A DNA stretch of 32,575 nucleotides from Methanomicrobia archaeon DTU008. GTDB taxonomy: Archaea > Thermoplasmatota > Thermoplasmata > Methanomassiliicoccales > Methanomassiliicoccaceae. Numbering within the stretch: position 1 is the first letter of the stretch; the number at the start of each line of letters is the position of its first letter. Below, piece by piece: positions 18,553 through 25,975 of the stretch. A program made the position numbers and the translations under genes. The notes under the pieces were generated by a model. That model worked only from the letters and a program-made list of their open reading frames with translations. It searched no databases and was not told where the DNA came from. The DNA is taken from the NCBI GenBank assembly GCA_001512965.1, contig LFRW01000017.1, positions 134-32,708 on the forward strand. The letters are read 5' to 3'.

Positions 18553-20280
18553 TCACCCCTCCTCCCGTAGCTCATTGCGCATGCGTTCGGCGACCCCTTC
18601 TGGATCCTTGCTGTACCTGTTGATGATCTCCCAGATGCGGCGATGGTCGGTGATGTCGTGATGCACCATGTATCTCACCACGTCCATCCGCCGGTCGAAC
18701 TCGGCCATCATCTCCTTGTATGTGAGGTCGCGCACCTCCATGATGTGGTCGATCAGGGTGCTGTGGCCCTTGAACACGAAGCGGTCATTGGCCTGGTCCC
18801 ATTCGAAGACGGTGCTGGATATGAGCTCGTTGGTATCTGGCTCGTAGCCAATGATCTCGATGACCTGCCTCATCCGGCGGGCGAGGTCGTTCCCAACCCT
18901 GACCTGTGACTGGAAGATCACATTGCAGAGGGATGTAAGAAGCATGCGGGGGCAGTTGATGGGCTCGTTCTCCAGCCTGTTGACCATGGACTGCATCGAG
19001 TCGGCATGCATGGTCGAGTATGTCGTGTGCCCGGTGGCCATCGCCTGGAACATGGTATAGGTCTCCCTCCCCCTGACCTCGCCGACGATGATGTAGTCGG
19101 GCCTCTGCCTAAGTGAGGCGCGCATGAGGTCGTACATGTCGATCTCACCCGGGGCCTTACCCTTTGGCCCCCGTTCACCTACCCCTGAGCGGGTGGTGCT
19201 GGGAACCCAATTCTCATGTGGGAGGTTGATCTCACGCGTGTCCTCCATGCTCACGATCTTCGATCCGGGCGGTATGAAAAGCGCGATGCTGTTGAGGGTG
19301 GATGTCTTGCCGGAGGCCGTGCCGCCGCAGACCATGGTGGAGGAACCGAACTCGACCCCCAGCCAGAAGTAGGCCATCATCTCCGGGCTGGCCGTCCCGT
19401 TCTTGATCAGGTCCACCGGCGTGAAGGGATGGTCTCGGAATCGGCGGACAGTGAACGTCGACCCCCGCGTCGTGACCTCCCGGGCATACGTAGCCTGGAC
19501 GCGGTGCCCTTCTGGACTGGTGCCGTCAAGGATCGGATTGGCCACGGAGATCTGCCTCCCGCATTTCTGTCCCAGCGCCACAACGTAGGAGTTCAGCTCC
19601 TCCTCGTCGTTGAAGACCAGTCCGGTCTTCATGCTGCCGTACTTGCGGTGGTACACGAACAGTGGCACGCCAACACCGTCGCAGGATATGTCTTCTATGT
19701 TGCCGTCGCGCATCAGGACGTCCGTCTTTCCATATCCGATGAAATCCCTCAGGATGTAGTAGCCTATCCGTTTCCTGGATAGGGGGCTTATCATATACCC
19801 GCGGCTGCGCGCGAAGCTATCGAAGTTCCTCAGAAGATGATCCCTCTTGTCTGAGGCGTTCGGCTCATCCCATTCATAGCGAAGCGCTCTCCCCATGGTT
19901 TCCTTGGCCGCGGCCAGCAACCTCTCTTCATCCTGCTCCAGTCGAGGCTCCAGCACTTCCAGGAAGTACTCGCTGATGTCCTTATCATATGTGATGCGGA
20001 CGTAGCTGTACGGCTCCATCACCGCGTAGGTCTCCACGGATCGGACAGCTTGTCCCTCGATCTCCGGGACCTCGGTGATGGGCAGGTCATCTTCATCGCC
20101 CCAACCTGATCGTTCGGTCGCTCCATCGTCTGAGGTCCTCCCGGCGGCGGATCGAGAGGTCAGCCCTTGCAGGGCCCTGACGTAGCTCCCTCTCAGCCTG
20201 CCCCTTAGGCCCCCTATCGGGCTGGTTGCACGCTCGTTCCCGTCCAGGTCACCAGTCTTCCGAGGCCCGGCCTCTTGCAT
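18553..20280 (-). CDS. Type IV pilus/secretion ATPase (TadA/ArlI/GspE-like), first copy
   Basis: This 575-residue protein opens with about 80 polar residues rich in G, R, S and D, unlike the other copy. The N-terminal ATPase domain follows (GYGKTDVLMRDGNIEDISCDG, FVYHRKYGSMKTG). The motor has Walker A GGTASGKTSTLN (near residue 325), an Asp box (VSMEDTREINLPHENWV), Walker B (IIVGEVRGRE) and a His box (GHTTYSTMHADS). It has a GERGPKGKAPGE insert near residue 370 where the paralog reads FSGMGDNGGS. Function is expected as motor for pilin assembly or substrate export at the membrane. Excellent initiation context: GAGGTGAGAG directly precedes the ATG. It follows the pilin-like gene by 8 bases. 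Confidence 0.9.
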   Translation of the reverse strand: MQEAGPRKTGDLDGNERATSPIGGLRGRLRGSYVRALQGLTSRSAAGRTSDDGATERSGWGDEDDLPITEVPEIEGQAVRSVETYAVMEPYSYVRITYDKDISEYFLEVLEPRLEQDEERLLAAAKETMGRALRYEWDEPNASDKRDHLLRNFDSFARSRGYMISPLSRKRIGYYILRDFIGYGKTDVLMRDGNIEDISCDGVGVPLFVYHRKYGSMKTGLVFNDEEELNSYVVALGQKCGRQISVANPILDGTSPEGHRVQATYAREVTTRGSTFTVRRFRDHPFTPVDLIKNGTASPEMMAYFWLGVEFGSSTMVCGGTASGKTSTLNSIALFIPPGSKIVSMEDTREINLPHENWVPSTTRSGVGERGPKGKAPGEIDMYDLMRASLRQRPDYIIVGEVRGRETYTMFQAMATGHTTYSTMHADSMQSMVNRLENEPINCPRMLLTSLCNVIFQSQVRVGNDLARRMRQVIEIIGYEPDTNELISSTVFEWDQANDRFVFKGHSTLIDHIMEVRDLTYKEMMAEFDRRMDVVRYMVHHDITDHRRIWEIINRYSKDPEGVAERMRNELREEG

Positions 20281-20288
20281 CTCTCACC

Positions 20289-21206
20289 TCAAGAATTGAC
20301 CACGGTCATGCCGATGACGACACGGTCCACGGTCAGGGTGTCCACGTCGTTTATAGTCAGTCTTATCGTCGTCACGCCGCTCTCGTCATCGGGCGGCTCT
20401 ATCGTGTAATCATCCTTATCCAACTGTGAGAGCGCATCGTCCAGGTATGTCCTCCAGGCCTGTCCATACTCTGTCTTCAGTTCGAGGGTCCAGCTGCCCA
20501 CGCCGGTGTAGGTTTGGTTGCTGGCACGGCGCATCTCCAGGTTCAATCCCATGGAGTGGCTGCCGGATACGATCATGCCCGTCCCCTCCAGGTCTATCAA
20601 GGTGAAGTGAACCCGCACTCCATCAGAGGTTTTTTTGATGAGCATGCCAGGATATGCGAGCATGACCTGTCCATCCTCTTGCTTCAAGATGATGGCGCCG
20701 TTCTCGTATGCCACCCACTGCTGGACATAGTAGCGGTTGGGACAGTACAGTTCTATCTTCCCACCGCCCCTGATGGTCTCCTCTTCCCTGGCGATGGGGT
20801 CACCGAACGTCACCGTCATCTGGACGGCCGAGATGGCGGAGCCGTTGGGCACCGTCTTCATTATCCCGATCGTGGGAGATGCTAACAGCGGCACTGCTGG
20901 CGAGCCAAGGCTGATGGGCGCGTACATGGGACCGTAAGGGCTTCTTCGGATGGTCCATTGCAGCATCATGCCATCCACCTTCCCCTTGAGGCCTCCGAAC
21001 TGATCCAAGACCTGGTTCATGTGCCCCCGCTCGTTGTCCATCATCCATGCCGGGACGAACGTGTTGACGACAAGGGCCATCAATGATAGGAACACCAGGA
21101 GAGCCAGGATGGTGCCCACGGCGGATGCCACCCCCTGCCGGTCCTTCTTGAGGGAACGAGCCTTGACCCTCCAGGAAATGGCTCTTCCATGACTCCTCGA
21201 TAACAT
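20289..21206 (-). CDS. Archaeal type IV pilin-like protein with class III signal sequence
   Basis: This 305-residue protein has a basic N terminus ending KKDRQG, followed by a hydrophobic segment VASAVGTILALLVFLSLMALVV (about 26-48). This is the pattern cut by archaeal prepilin peptidase, predicted after G25. The remaining ~250 residues look extracytoplasmic and beta-rich, with alternating hydrophobic strands, NQT sequon-like sites and a C terminus rich in T, V and D. At this size it is larger than a simple major pilin and may be a minor pilin, tip adhesin or pseudopilin. The rest of the protein matched no family I can name. It is the first gene of the pilus operon. No prepilin peptidase gene is in the window. 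Confidence 0.7.
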   Translation of the reverse strand: MLSRSHGRAISWRVKARSLKKDRQGVASAVGTILALLVFLSLMALVVNTFVPAWMMDNERGHMNQVLDQFGGLKGKVDGMMLQWTIRRSPYGPMYAPISLGSPAVPLLASPTIGIMKTVPNGSAISAVQMTVTFGDPIAREEETIRGGGKIELYCPNRYYVQQWVAYENGAIILKQEDGQVMLAYPGMLIKKTSDGVRVHFTLIDLEGTGMIVSGSHSMGLNLEMRRASNQTYTGVGSWTLELKTEYGQAWRTYLDDALSQLDKDDYTIEPPDDESGVTTIRLTINDVDTLTVDRVVIGMTVVNS

Positions 21207-21252
21207 ATGCGCCCCTTTGCTCCTCGACCCTTCGACGGAAACATCCAGTTAG

Positions 21253-21272
21253 CTATTAAATGCTTCTAGAAG
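21253..21272 (-). promoter_or_regulatory. Promoter of the pilus operon
   Basis: Read on the minus strand, a TATA-like TTTAATAG (21253-21261) lies about 47 bases before the pilin ATG. This predicts a leader near 25 bases. Immediately upstream is the 10-base palindrome CTTCTAGAAG (21263-21272), placed where the BRE or an activator/repressor would bind. Confidence 0.5.
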
Positions 21273-21351
21273 AATTGTTGATGAGCCGAAACGGCCGAAC
21301 CGGGAGACCATGCCGACGTTACGTTTCATCCGCTGGATGCCGCTAGGAAAC

Positions 21352-21360
21352 TTTATAATA
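21352..21360 (+). promoter_or_regulatory. TATA box of tRNA-Phe
   Basis: TTTATAATA lies 26-34 bases before the first tRNA base. This is the canonical archaeal arrangement. Confidence 0.65.
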
Positions 21361-21385
21361 TGAATCCACTTTACTGACCTCGGAC

Positions 21386-21458
21386 GCCGCAGTAACTCAG
21401 TTGGGAGAGTGCAAGACTGAAGATCTTGAAGTCGCTGGTTCGAGCCCGGCCTGCGGCA
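21386..21458 (+). tRNA. tRNA-Phe(GAA)
   Basis: The arms are: acceptor GCCGCAG/CTGCGGC (21386-21392 with 21451-21457), D stem ACTC/GAGT (21395-21398, 21407-21410), anticodon stem CAAGA/TCTTG (21412-21416, 21424-21428) with loop CTGAAGA and anticodon GAA at 21419-21421, and T stem GCTGG/CCGGC (21434-21438, 21446-21450) with one G-T pair. The discriminator is A21458, the phenylalanine identity base. CCA is not encoded, unlike the tRNA-Thr in this window. No intron. Confidence 0.97.
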
Positions 21459-21526
21459 CTCTAATCATCCTGTTCTCTGGAAAATGTCTAATAGCTCGGC
21501 AGGTCATTGCTCGCCCTGATCGGGAC

Positions 21527-21958
21527 ATGAAGGTAATCGGTTATGAGGCCTCGGCCATAGAGGCCAAGCGGTTCTCTCAACAGGGGGAGCACCTGGTCAA
21601 CATTCGGATCGATCACAATAGTACCGTGACGAGGATCAGCAAGGCATCCGACCAGACCGCCTCCGCGGAGTTCCGCTTCACCGCCAACTATTCTGGGATG
21701 GGCTACATAAGGATCGAAGGCTCCCTGCTCCTCCAGGGCGAGGTAGACCCTCTGATCGAAGAATGGAGCTCCACCGGTTCCATGCCGGGCCAGGTGGCCA
21801 ATCTCGTTCACAATGCCATCGTGGGCAACTGCATACCGACCGCATTGCTGATCGCCCGCGACATACGCCTGCCCCCGCCCTTTCCCATGCCACGTATAAA
21901 CGTGCAGAAGAAAGGCGACGCTTCCAAGCGCTCGCAGCCAGGCCCTGAGTTCGCCTGA
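21527..21958 (+). CDS. Conserved hypothetical protein, 143 residues
   Basis: Not assigned to a named family. The protein starts MKVIGYEASAIEAKRFS and contains alternating strands (VNIRIDHNSTVTRIS, AEFRFTANYSGMGYIRIEGSLLL) typical of a beta-sheet domain. A helical block follows (MPGQVANLVHNAIVGNCIPTALLIARDI), then the proline-rich segment RLPPPFPMPRINVQKK. The overall layout of strands, then a long helix, then a PPPFPMPR tail vaguely recalls a SecB-like fold, but this is speculation. No membrane segment or signal peptide. The ATG at 21527 is used because the longer frame to the left runs through tRNA-Phe. It starts 68 bases after that tRNA and may be co-transcribed with it. Confidence 0.7.
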   Translation: MKVIGYEASAIEAKRFSQQGEHLVNIRIDHNSTVTRISKASDQTASAEFRFTANYSGMGYIRIEGSLLLQGEVDPLIEEWSSTGSMPGQVANLVHNAIVGNCIPTALLIARDIRLPPPFPMPRINVQKKGDASKRSQPGPEFA

Positions 21959-22173
21959 GCTGCTTCGATGTCGCACGAGAAGAGGCCGGGCGACGTTCAC
22001 GATCTCCGCCGACGGCGAGTGATCGGCCACGATCCAGCAAGAGCGGCGCGGACATGGCGGCCGCATGCCGGCATCGCCAGCCCATGCGGTCGTGCCACGG
22101 CCCATGACTGGCCCCAGCATGCGTCGCCAGTGCCACTTAGTTGGATAATGATAAATACCGACTCACTCATTCA
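21959..22173. other. Intergenic region, no gene supported
   Basis: A 69-codon frame at 21968-22177 crosses this stretch but has odd composition (many R, H, P, W) and no start signal. The right end becomes AT-rich and leads into the promoter of the 56-residue gene. Nothing else is seen. Confidence 0.4.
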
Positions 22174-22187
22174 ATAATTATAATTTT
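22174..22187 (+). promoter_or_regulatory. AT-rich promoter of the 56-residue gene
   Basis: A 14-base A/T-only stretch lies 21-34 bases before the ATG at 22208. This is the right distance for a TATA box with a leaderless transcript. There is no GGAGG-like sequence before the ATG. Confidence 0.55.
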
Positions 22188-22207
22188 GAAGGGCGCCAGG
22201 TGTTCTA

Positions 22208-22378
22208 ATGGAGAAGCAGGTCCATGTCAAGATAGATAAGAAGAGCGACATGACACTGCGAGAGGTGTTGCGGAAGATCGAGGAGATACAGGCCGAGCAC
22301 CCTGAGCGGGATGTATTCTTCGACGGCGACTCCTATTCCATATGCAGCCGACCCCGGAAGATCGTTAAAGAACCATGA
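22208..22378 (+). CDS. Small acidic/basic protein, 56 residues, function unknown
   Basis: The frame starts MEKQVHVKIDKKSDMTL and reads through an amphipathic helix (REVLRKIEEIQAEHPE) into DVFFDGDSYSICSRP and a basic end RKIVKEP. The composition is that of a real soluble protein: charged helix, GC-rich third positions, and its own promoter. A beta-alpha-beta fold is plausible. The FFDGD and single-cysteine SICSRPR segments look like conserved motifs, but I do not recognise a family. It stands alone between the 143-residue gene and the deoxyhypusine synthase family gene, all on the same strand. Confidence 0.65.
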   Translation: MEKQVHVKIDKKSDMTLREVLRKIEEIQAEHPERDVFFDGDSYSICSRPRKIVKEP

Positions 22379-22534
22379 GCCGTCGTAACCTCGACGGTAC
22401 CTGGGTCGGGTCGGGACGTTCTTGGGCTAAGCTTATTAGCTTCGATATTATCGCATTGTGGATGGCGGGAGGCGCCAAGGCCTCAGAGGCCCCTAAGCCA
22501 TGCCAACATTCCACCATCGTCTAAGTGAGTGTCC

Positions 22535-23557
22535 ATGACCAAGAAAGACCTCCTCAAGAAAGTCGTGACGCATGTAGATGCGACAAGCTTTGACTCCACG
22601 CCGATCATCAACAGCATGCGCGAGATGTCCTTCAGCTCTCGGGACACCGCTCGCGCCGCCGACATCTTCAAGTTGATGTTGGAGGACCGGGACTGCACCA
22701 CCATGCTGACGCTGGCTGGCAGCACGAGCGCCGGCGGCTGCATGAAGGTCTATGCTGATATGATCAAGCACAACATGATCGACGCAGTGGTCGCCACGGG
22801 CGCCTCGATAGTGGACATGGACTTCTTCGAAGCCCTGGGCTTCAAGCATTATCACGGCACGCAGTTCGTGGACGACCATATGCTGAGGGACAACTACGTC
22901 GACCGGATCTACGACACATACATCGACGAAGAGGAGCTCCAGAAGTGCGACGCCACCATCAAGGAGATCGCCGACTCCCTGGAGCCGAGGCCGTATTCAT
23001 CAAGGGAGTTCATCCGGGAGATGGGGCGGTGGCTTACAAAGAACGCCAAGAAGAAGGAGTCACTTGTGGAGCTTGCTTTCAAGCATGACGTTCCAGTGTT
23101 CTGCCCGGCCTTCTCGGACTGCAGCGCCGGGTTCGGACTTGTCATGCATCAGCATGAGAATCCCGAGAGGCACTTGTCCATCGACTCCGTGAAGGACTTC
23201 TACGAACTGACCAAGATCAAGATGGCGGCAAAGACCTCTGGTCTGTTCATGGTGGGCGGCGGGGTGCCGAAGAACTTTGCACAGGATACGGTCGTGTGCG
23301 CCGAGGTCCTTGGCTCCGAGGTGCCAATGCACCAATATGCGGTGCAGATAACCGTGGCGGATGTCCGCGACGGCGCCTGCTCCTCCTCAACCCTGAAGGA
23401 GGCGAGCTCATGGGGCAAGGTGCAGACGACCTACGAGCAGATGGTGTACGCAGAGGCGACCACCGTCGTCCCGCTGATCTTCAGTTATGTATACCATAAC
23501 GCCGACCTCAAGGACCGGCCCAGGTTCCGTTGGGCCAAGATGCTTGACGGCAACTGA
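22535..23557 (+). CDS. dys: Deoxyhypusine synthase family protein
   Basis: This 340-residue protein has the fold signatures of deoxyhypusine synthase: TLAGSTSAGGCMKVYADMI, DAVVATGASIVDMDFFEALG, VPVFCPAFSDCSAGFG, LFMVGGGVPKNF and EASSWGK. K295 in SWGK aligns with the catalytic lysine that carries the aminobutyl intermediate. The enzyme would move the butylamine group of spermidine to a lysine of archaeal IF5A. The block SDCSAGFGLVMHQ differs from the TDGSLGDM of the human enzyme and recalls DHS-like proteins of uncertain substrate, so homospermidine or agmatine chemistry is possible. The ATG at 22535 is used; a GTG two codons earlier is an alternative. The leader of roughly 60-80 bases contains a small GGCCT/AGGCC hairpin. 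Confidence 0.8.
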   Translation: MTKKDLLKKVVTHVDATSFDSTPIINSMREMSFSSRDTARAADIFKLMLEDRDCTTMLTLAGSTSAGGCMKVYADMIKHNMIDAVVATGASIVDMDFFEALGFKHYHGTQFVDDHMLRDNYVDRIYDTYIDEEELQKCDATIKEIADSLEPRPYSSREFIREMGRWLTKNAKKKESLVELAFKHDVPVFCPAFSDCSAGFGLVMHQHENPERHLSIDSVKDFYELTKIKMAAKTSGLFMVGGGVPKNFAQDTVVCAEVLGSEVPMHQYAVQITVADVRDGACSSSTLKEASSWGKVQTTYEQMVYAEATTVVPLIFSYVYHNADLKDRPRFRWAKMLDGN

Positions 23558-23566
23558 GAACAAATC

Positions 23567-23589
23567 GCCGCCCCACGGGGCGGCCTTTT
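23567..23589 (+). terminator. Intrinsic-type terminator after the deoxyhypusine synthase family gene
   Basis: GCCGCCCC (23567-23574) pairs with GGGGCGGC (23577-23584), followed by CTTTT. This strong stem with a short T run begins 9 bases after the stop codon. Confidence 0.65.
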
Positions 23590-23602
23590 CCTTCCATCAC
23601 AC

Positions 23603-23611
23603 AAACTATTA
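23603..23611 (+). promoter_or_regulatory. TATA box of the DUF531 gene
   Basis: AAACTATTA is centred about 32 bases before the ATG at 23639. This is consistent with a very short leader. It supports that ATG over the in-frame GTG at 23612, which would lie upstream of transcription initiation. Confidence 0.5.
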
Positions 23612-23638
23612 GTGGAACCGTCTCATCTGCCGCATCCC

Positions 23639-24193
23639 ATGTCACGCCTGGGTCGGGCCACCATCGCCCTCTACAACTCCTACGATCCGACCAAGTTCAG
23701 GGAGCCCCATCGCCGCGCCCTGGCTCGCGCGGGGCCTCTGGCCTTGACCTTCGACCTCAACCTGGCCACCTTCGGCTTCCCATTTCCAGCGGAGCTGCAG
23801 ACTCCTCGCGAGATAGCGGATTGGGTGGCCACGACCACTTCGATCGGAGAGCATGGCGGCTTTCTTCAGAAACTCACGGGGAAAGGGCGTTTTCAGACGT
23901 TCCCCTATCCCAATCGCGGCTTCCCTCCCCAGCTGGGCGAGGCGATCCTGACCACCAGCAAGCCCGCGGCGGATCGGAAGGTAGGTATGGACGACGTCGT
24001 GGCCGCCCTACGCTCTGGCCGAAGCGTGCTCGTGGTCTTCGGCCTTGGGCCAAGGGGAGCTCCCAGGGAAGTGTTCGAGATGTGCCGTATGCATCTGGAC
24101 ATCACTCCTGGAGGCTTCTCCCTGGAGACCTGCACGGCCATGGGGGCCGTGGCCGGCGTCATTGCGCATAGATTGCGGGAGCGGGGCCACTAA
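23639..24193 (+). CDS. DUF531 family archaeal protein
   Basis: This 184-residue protein opens MSRLGRATIALYNSYDPTKFREPHRRALARAGPLALTFDLNLATFGFPF. That block is the signature I associate with the archaeal family DUF531, in which ALYNSYD and AFDLNLA are conserved. A second conserved area contains RSVLVVFGLGPRGAP and LDITPGGFSLETCTAMGAVAGVIAHRL. The glycine-rich end, with a substrate-loop feel, resembles SPOUT-type methyltransferase C termini (a GFSLET...AMGAVA knot-like pattern). That is inference; the family function is unknown to me. The gene ends in TAA sharing four bases with the convergent purM stop. Confidence 0.75.
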   Translation: MSRLGRATIALYNSYDPTKFREPHRRALARAGPLALTFDLNLATFGFPFPAELQTPREIADWVATTTSIGEHGGFLQKLTGKGRFQTFPYPNRGFPPQLGEAILTTSKPAADRKVGMDDVVAALRSGRSVLVVFGLGPRGAPREVFEMCRMHLDITPGGFSLETCTAMGAVAGVIAHRLRERGH

Positions 24194-25221
24194 TACTCAG
24201 CGTAGCTGATGTCCAGCGACGGCGCGCTCACCCCGCTGCCATCCACGACATGACCTACCACGCGGGCTCCGTCGCCGCAGATGGCCTTTGCCTTGTCCGC
24301 CTCCTCCTCCGGGAGGATGATGGCGAATCCCATGCCCATGTTGAAGGTCTGATATTGCTCCTCCACCGAGATCTTGCCAAGGTTGGCCAGTATATCGAAG
24401 ACGGGCTGCGCTGGCAGGGGATCGTCGATCACCACGCCCACTCCCTCGCGAAGGCGAAGGAAGTTACGCAGCCCTCCGCCGGTCACGTCCACCATGCCAT
24501 GCACGTCGCACTCCGCCACTACGCGCAGCACCTTCTGGACGTATATCTCGGTGGGAGTAAGGAGTTCCAGGCCGATGGTCGCCCTCAGTGATGGGAACTT
24601 CTCATCCAATGATACGTCTGCAGCCTCCAGCACCTTTCTTGCAAGGGTAAGGCCGTTGGAGTGTATGCCTGAGGATGGCAATCCGACCACTACATCGCCC
24701 GCCTTCACCCTGGAGCCGTCCACCAGACGGTCCCGGCGCACCATGCCCAGGCAAGCGCCCGAGAGGTCCACCTCCTTCACGATCTCCGGGAGGACGGCTA
24801 CCTCTCCACCTACAAGATCGCAATTGGCCAGCCGGCACCCCTCGTTGAGGCCGATGCCGATCTGCTCCAGCAGAACAGGGTCTGGAACATCGACGGCAAG
24901 ATAATCTACGAAGGCTATGGGCTCCGCACCGGCACAAATGGTGTCGTTGACGTTCATGGCCACGCAGTCGATGCCCACGGTGTCCCATTTGTTCATGGCC
25001 TTGGCCAGGAGGAGCTTGGTACCTACGCCATCGGTGGCCAGGGTAAGGATGGTCTCCCCGAAGTCGATCAGCCCCGTGAACTGCCCGGGGAGATCGATCA
25101 TACGCGGCCCCTCTTTCCGTCGGAAGCTGAGCTGCTTTACCAGCGCCGCGATGGCCCGGGACTTCATGTCGATGTCGACGCCCGAGCCGGCATAAGTCAT
25201 TCCCTCCTTCCTGTCGCTCAT
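24190..25221 (-). CDS. purM: Phosphoribosylformylglycinamidine cyclo-ligase (AIR synthetase)
   Basis: The protein has 343 residues, the standard length. It carries the PurM hallmarks: TYAGSGVDIDMKSRAI at the N terminus, LATDGVGTKLLLA, VAMNVNDTICAGAEPIAFVDYLA, CDLVGGEVAVLPEIV, GLPSSGIHSNGLTLAR, VTGGGLRNFLRL and FNMGMGFAIIL near the end. It catalyses ATP-dependent ring closure of FGAM to 5-aminoimidazole ribotide, the fifth step of purine synthesis; AIR is also the ThiC substrate. The ATG at 25221 is used. A TTG two codons earlier and an ATG seven codons later (AAGGAGG too close) are alternatives. It ends in TAG, overlapping the DUF531 stop by 4 bases. It is divergent from rlmE. Confidence 0.96.
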   Translation of the reverse strand: MSDRKEGMTYAGSGVDIDMKSRAIAALVKQLSFRRKEGPRMIDLPGQFTGLIDFGETILTLATDGVGTKLLLAKAMNKWDTVGIDCVAMNVNDTICAGAEPIAFVDYLAVDVPDPVLLEQIGIGLNEGCRLANCDLVGGEVAVLPEIVKEVDLSGACLGMVRRDRLVDGSRVKAGDVVVGLPSSGIHSNGLTLARKVLEAADVSLDEKFPSLRATIGLELLTPTEIYVQKVLRVVAECDVHGMVDVTGGGLRNFLRLREGVGVVIDDPLPAQPVFDILANLGKISVEEQYQTFNMGMGFAIILPEEEADKAKAICGDGARVVGHVVDGSGVSAPSLDISYAEY

Positions 25222-25291
25222 GGTCAATCGCCCCTGTATCCACAGCCTAGCTTTGTAACTTTTCTTGCCTACGCATCCTTGTGTTGACCAA

Positions 25292-25300
25292 AGTTATAAG
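25292..25300 (+). promoter_or_regulatory. TATA box of the rlmE-like gene
   Basis: AGTTATAAG is centred 29 bases before the ATG at 25325. This indicates a leaderless or near-leaderless transcript and supports that start. Confidence 0.6.
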
Positions 25301-25324
25301 GACGGGCTTTCAAATCGCAAGGGC

Positions 25325-25963
25325 ATGAGCAAGCGCTGGCTTAGGGAGCGGAAGAGGGACTTCTACTACAGGAAGGCAAAGCGGATGGACTACCGCTCCA
25401 GGGCCTCGTTCAAACTCATGCAGATCGATGAACGCTTCCACATCATCCCGAAGGGGGGAGCGGTGGCCGACCTGGGGGCGGCCCCGGGAGGATGGCTTCA
25501 AGTGGCCCAGGAAAGGGTCGGGCCCAAGGGTAGGGTGGTGGGAGTCGACCTCCAGCACATCGAGCCCCTGGAGGGTGTGGCGACGATCAGGGGGGACATC
25601 ACTCGACCTGAGACCGTGGAACGTCTGAAGGAGCTTCTGGGCGGTAAGGCGGACACCATACTCTCGGACATGTCGCCCAACATTTCCGGCTCATACTCCC
25701 TGGACCATGCCCGTTCGGTGGAGCTATGCACTCATGCACTCAACTTCGCGAGGCAAACGCTCAAACCGGGCGGCAATCTCGTGATGAAGATATTCGAGGG
25801 TGACATGATGGGCGATTTCCTGGGGGAGGTGAGGAAAAGCTTCTCCACCGTCAAGCTCCACTCTCCCCAGGCCTCACGCTCGAGCAGCTCCGAGATCTAT
25901 ATAATCGCACGCGGATTCAAAGGGGGAGAGGCGGAAGGCGAGGACCGGGAGAAGGAAACATAG
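25325..25963 (+). CDS. rlmE: 23S rRNA (uridine-2'-O)-methyltransferase, RlmE/RrmJ/FtsJ family
   Basis: This 212-residue protein has the FtsJ fold. The RSRASFKLMQID block with K30 is followed by SAM motif I (VADLGAAPGGWLQVA), D115 in ILSDMSPNISG, K155 in GGNLVMKIFEG and E190 in SRSSSSEIYI. Together these form the K-D-K-E catalytic tetrad of 2'-O-methyltransferases. The expected target is the A-loop uridine of 23S rRNA (E. coli U2552). A short charged tail (KGGEAEGEDREKET) ends the protein. The ATG at 25325 fits the TATA box spacing. It ends in TAG and has no clear terminator before the next promoter. Confidence 0.93.
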   Translation: MSKRWLRERKRDFYYRKAKRMDYRSRASFKLMQIDERFHIIPKGGAVADLGAAPGGWLQVAQERVGPKGRVVGVDLQHIEPLEGVATIRGDITRPETVERLKELLGGKADTILSDMSPNISGSYSLDHARSVELCTHALNFARQTLKPGGNLVMKIFEGDMMGDFLGEVRKSFSTVKLHSPQASRSSSSEIYIIARGFKGGEAEGEDREKET

Positions 25964-25975
25964 CCTGGCTGGCCG

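Noticed and set aside
21401-21526. Upstream extension of the 143-residue protein
   Set aside because: This part of the frame starts inside tRNA-Phe and its residues are translation of tRNA sequence.
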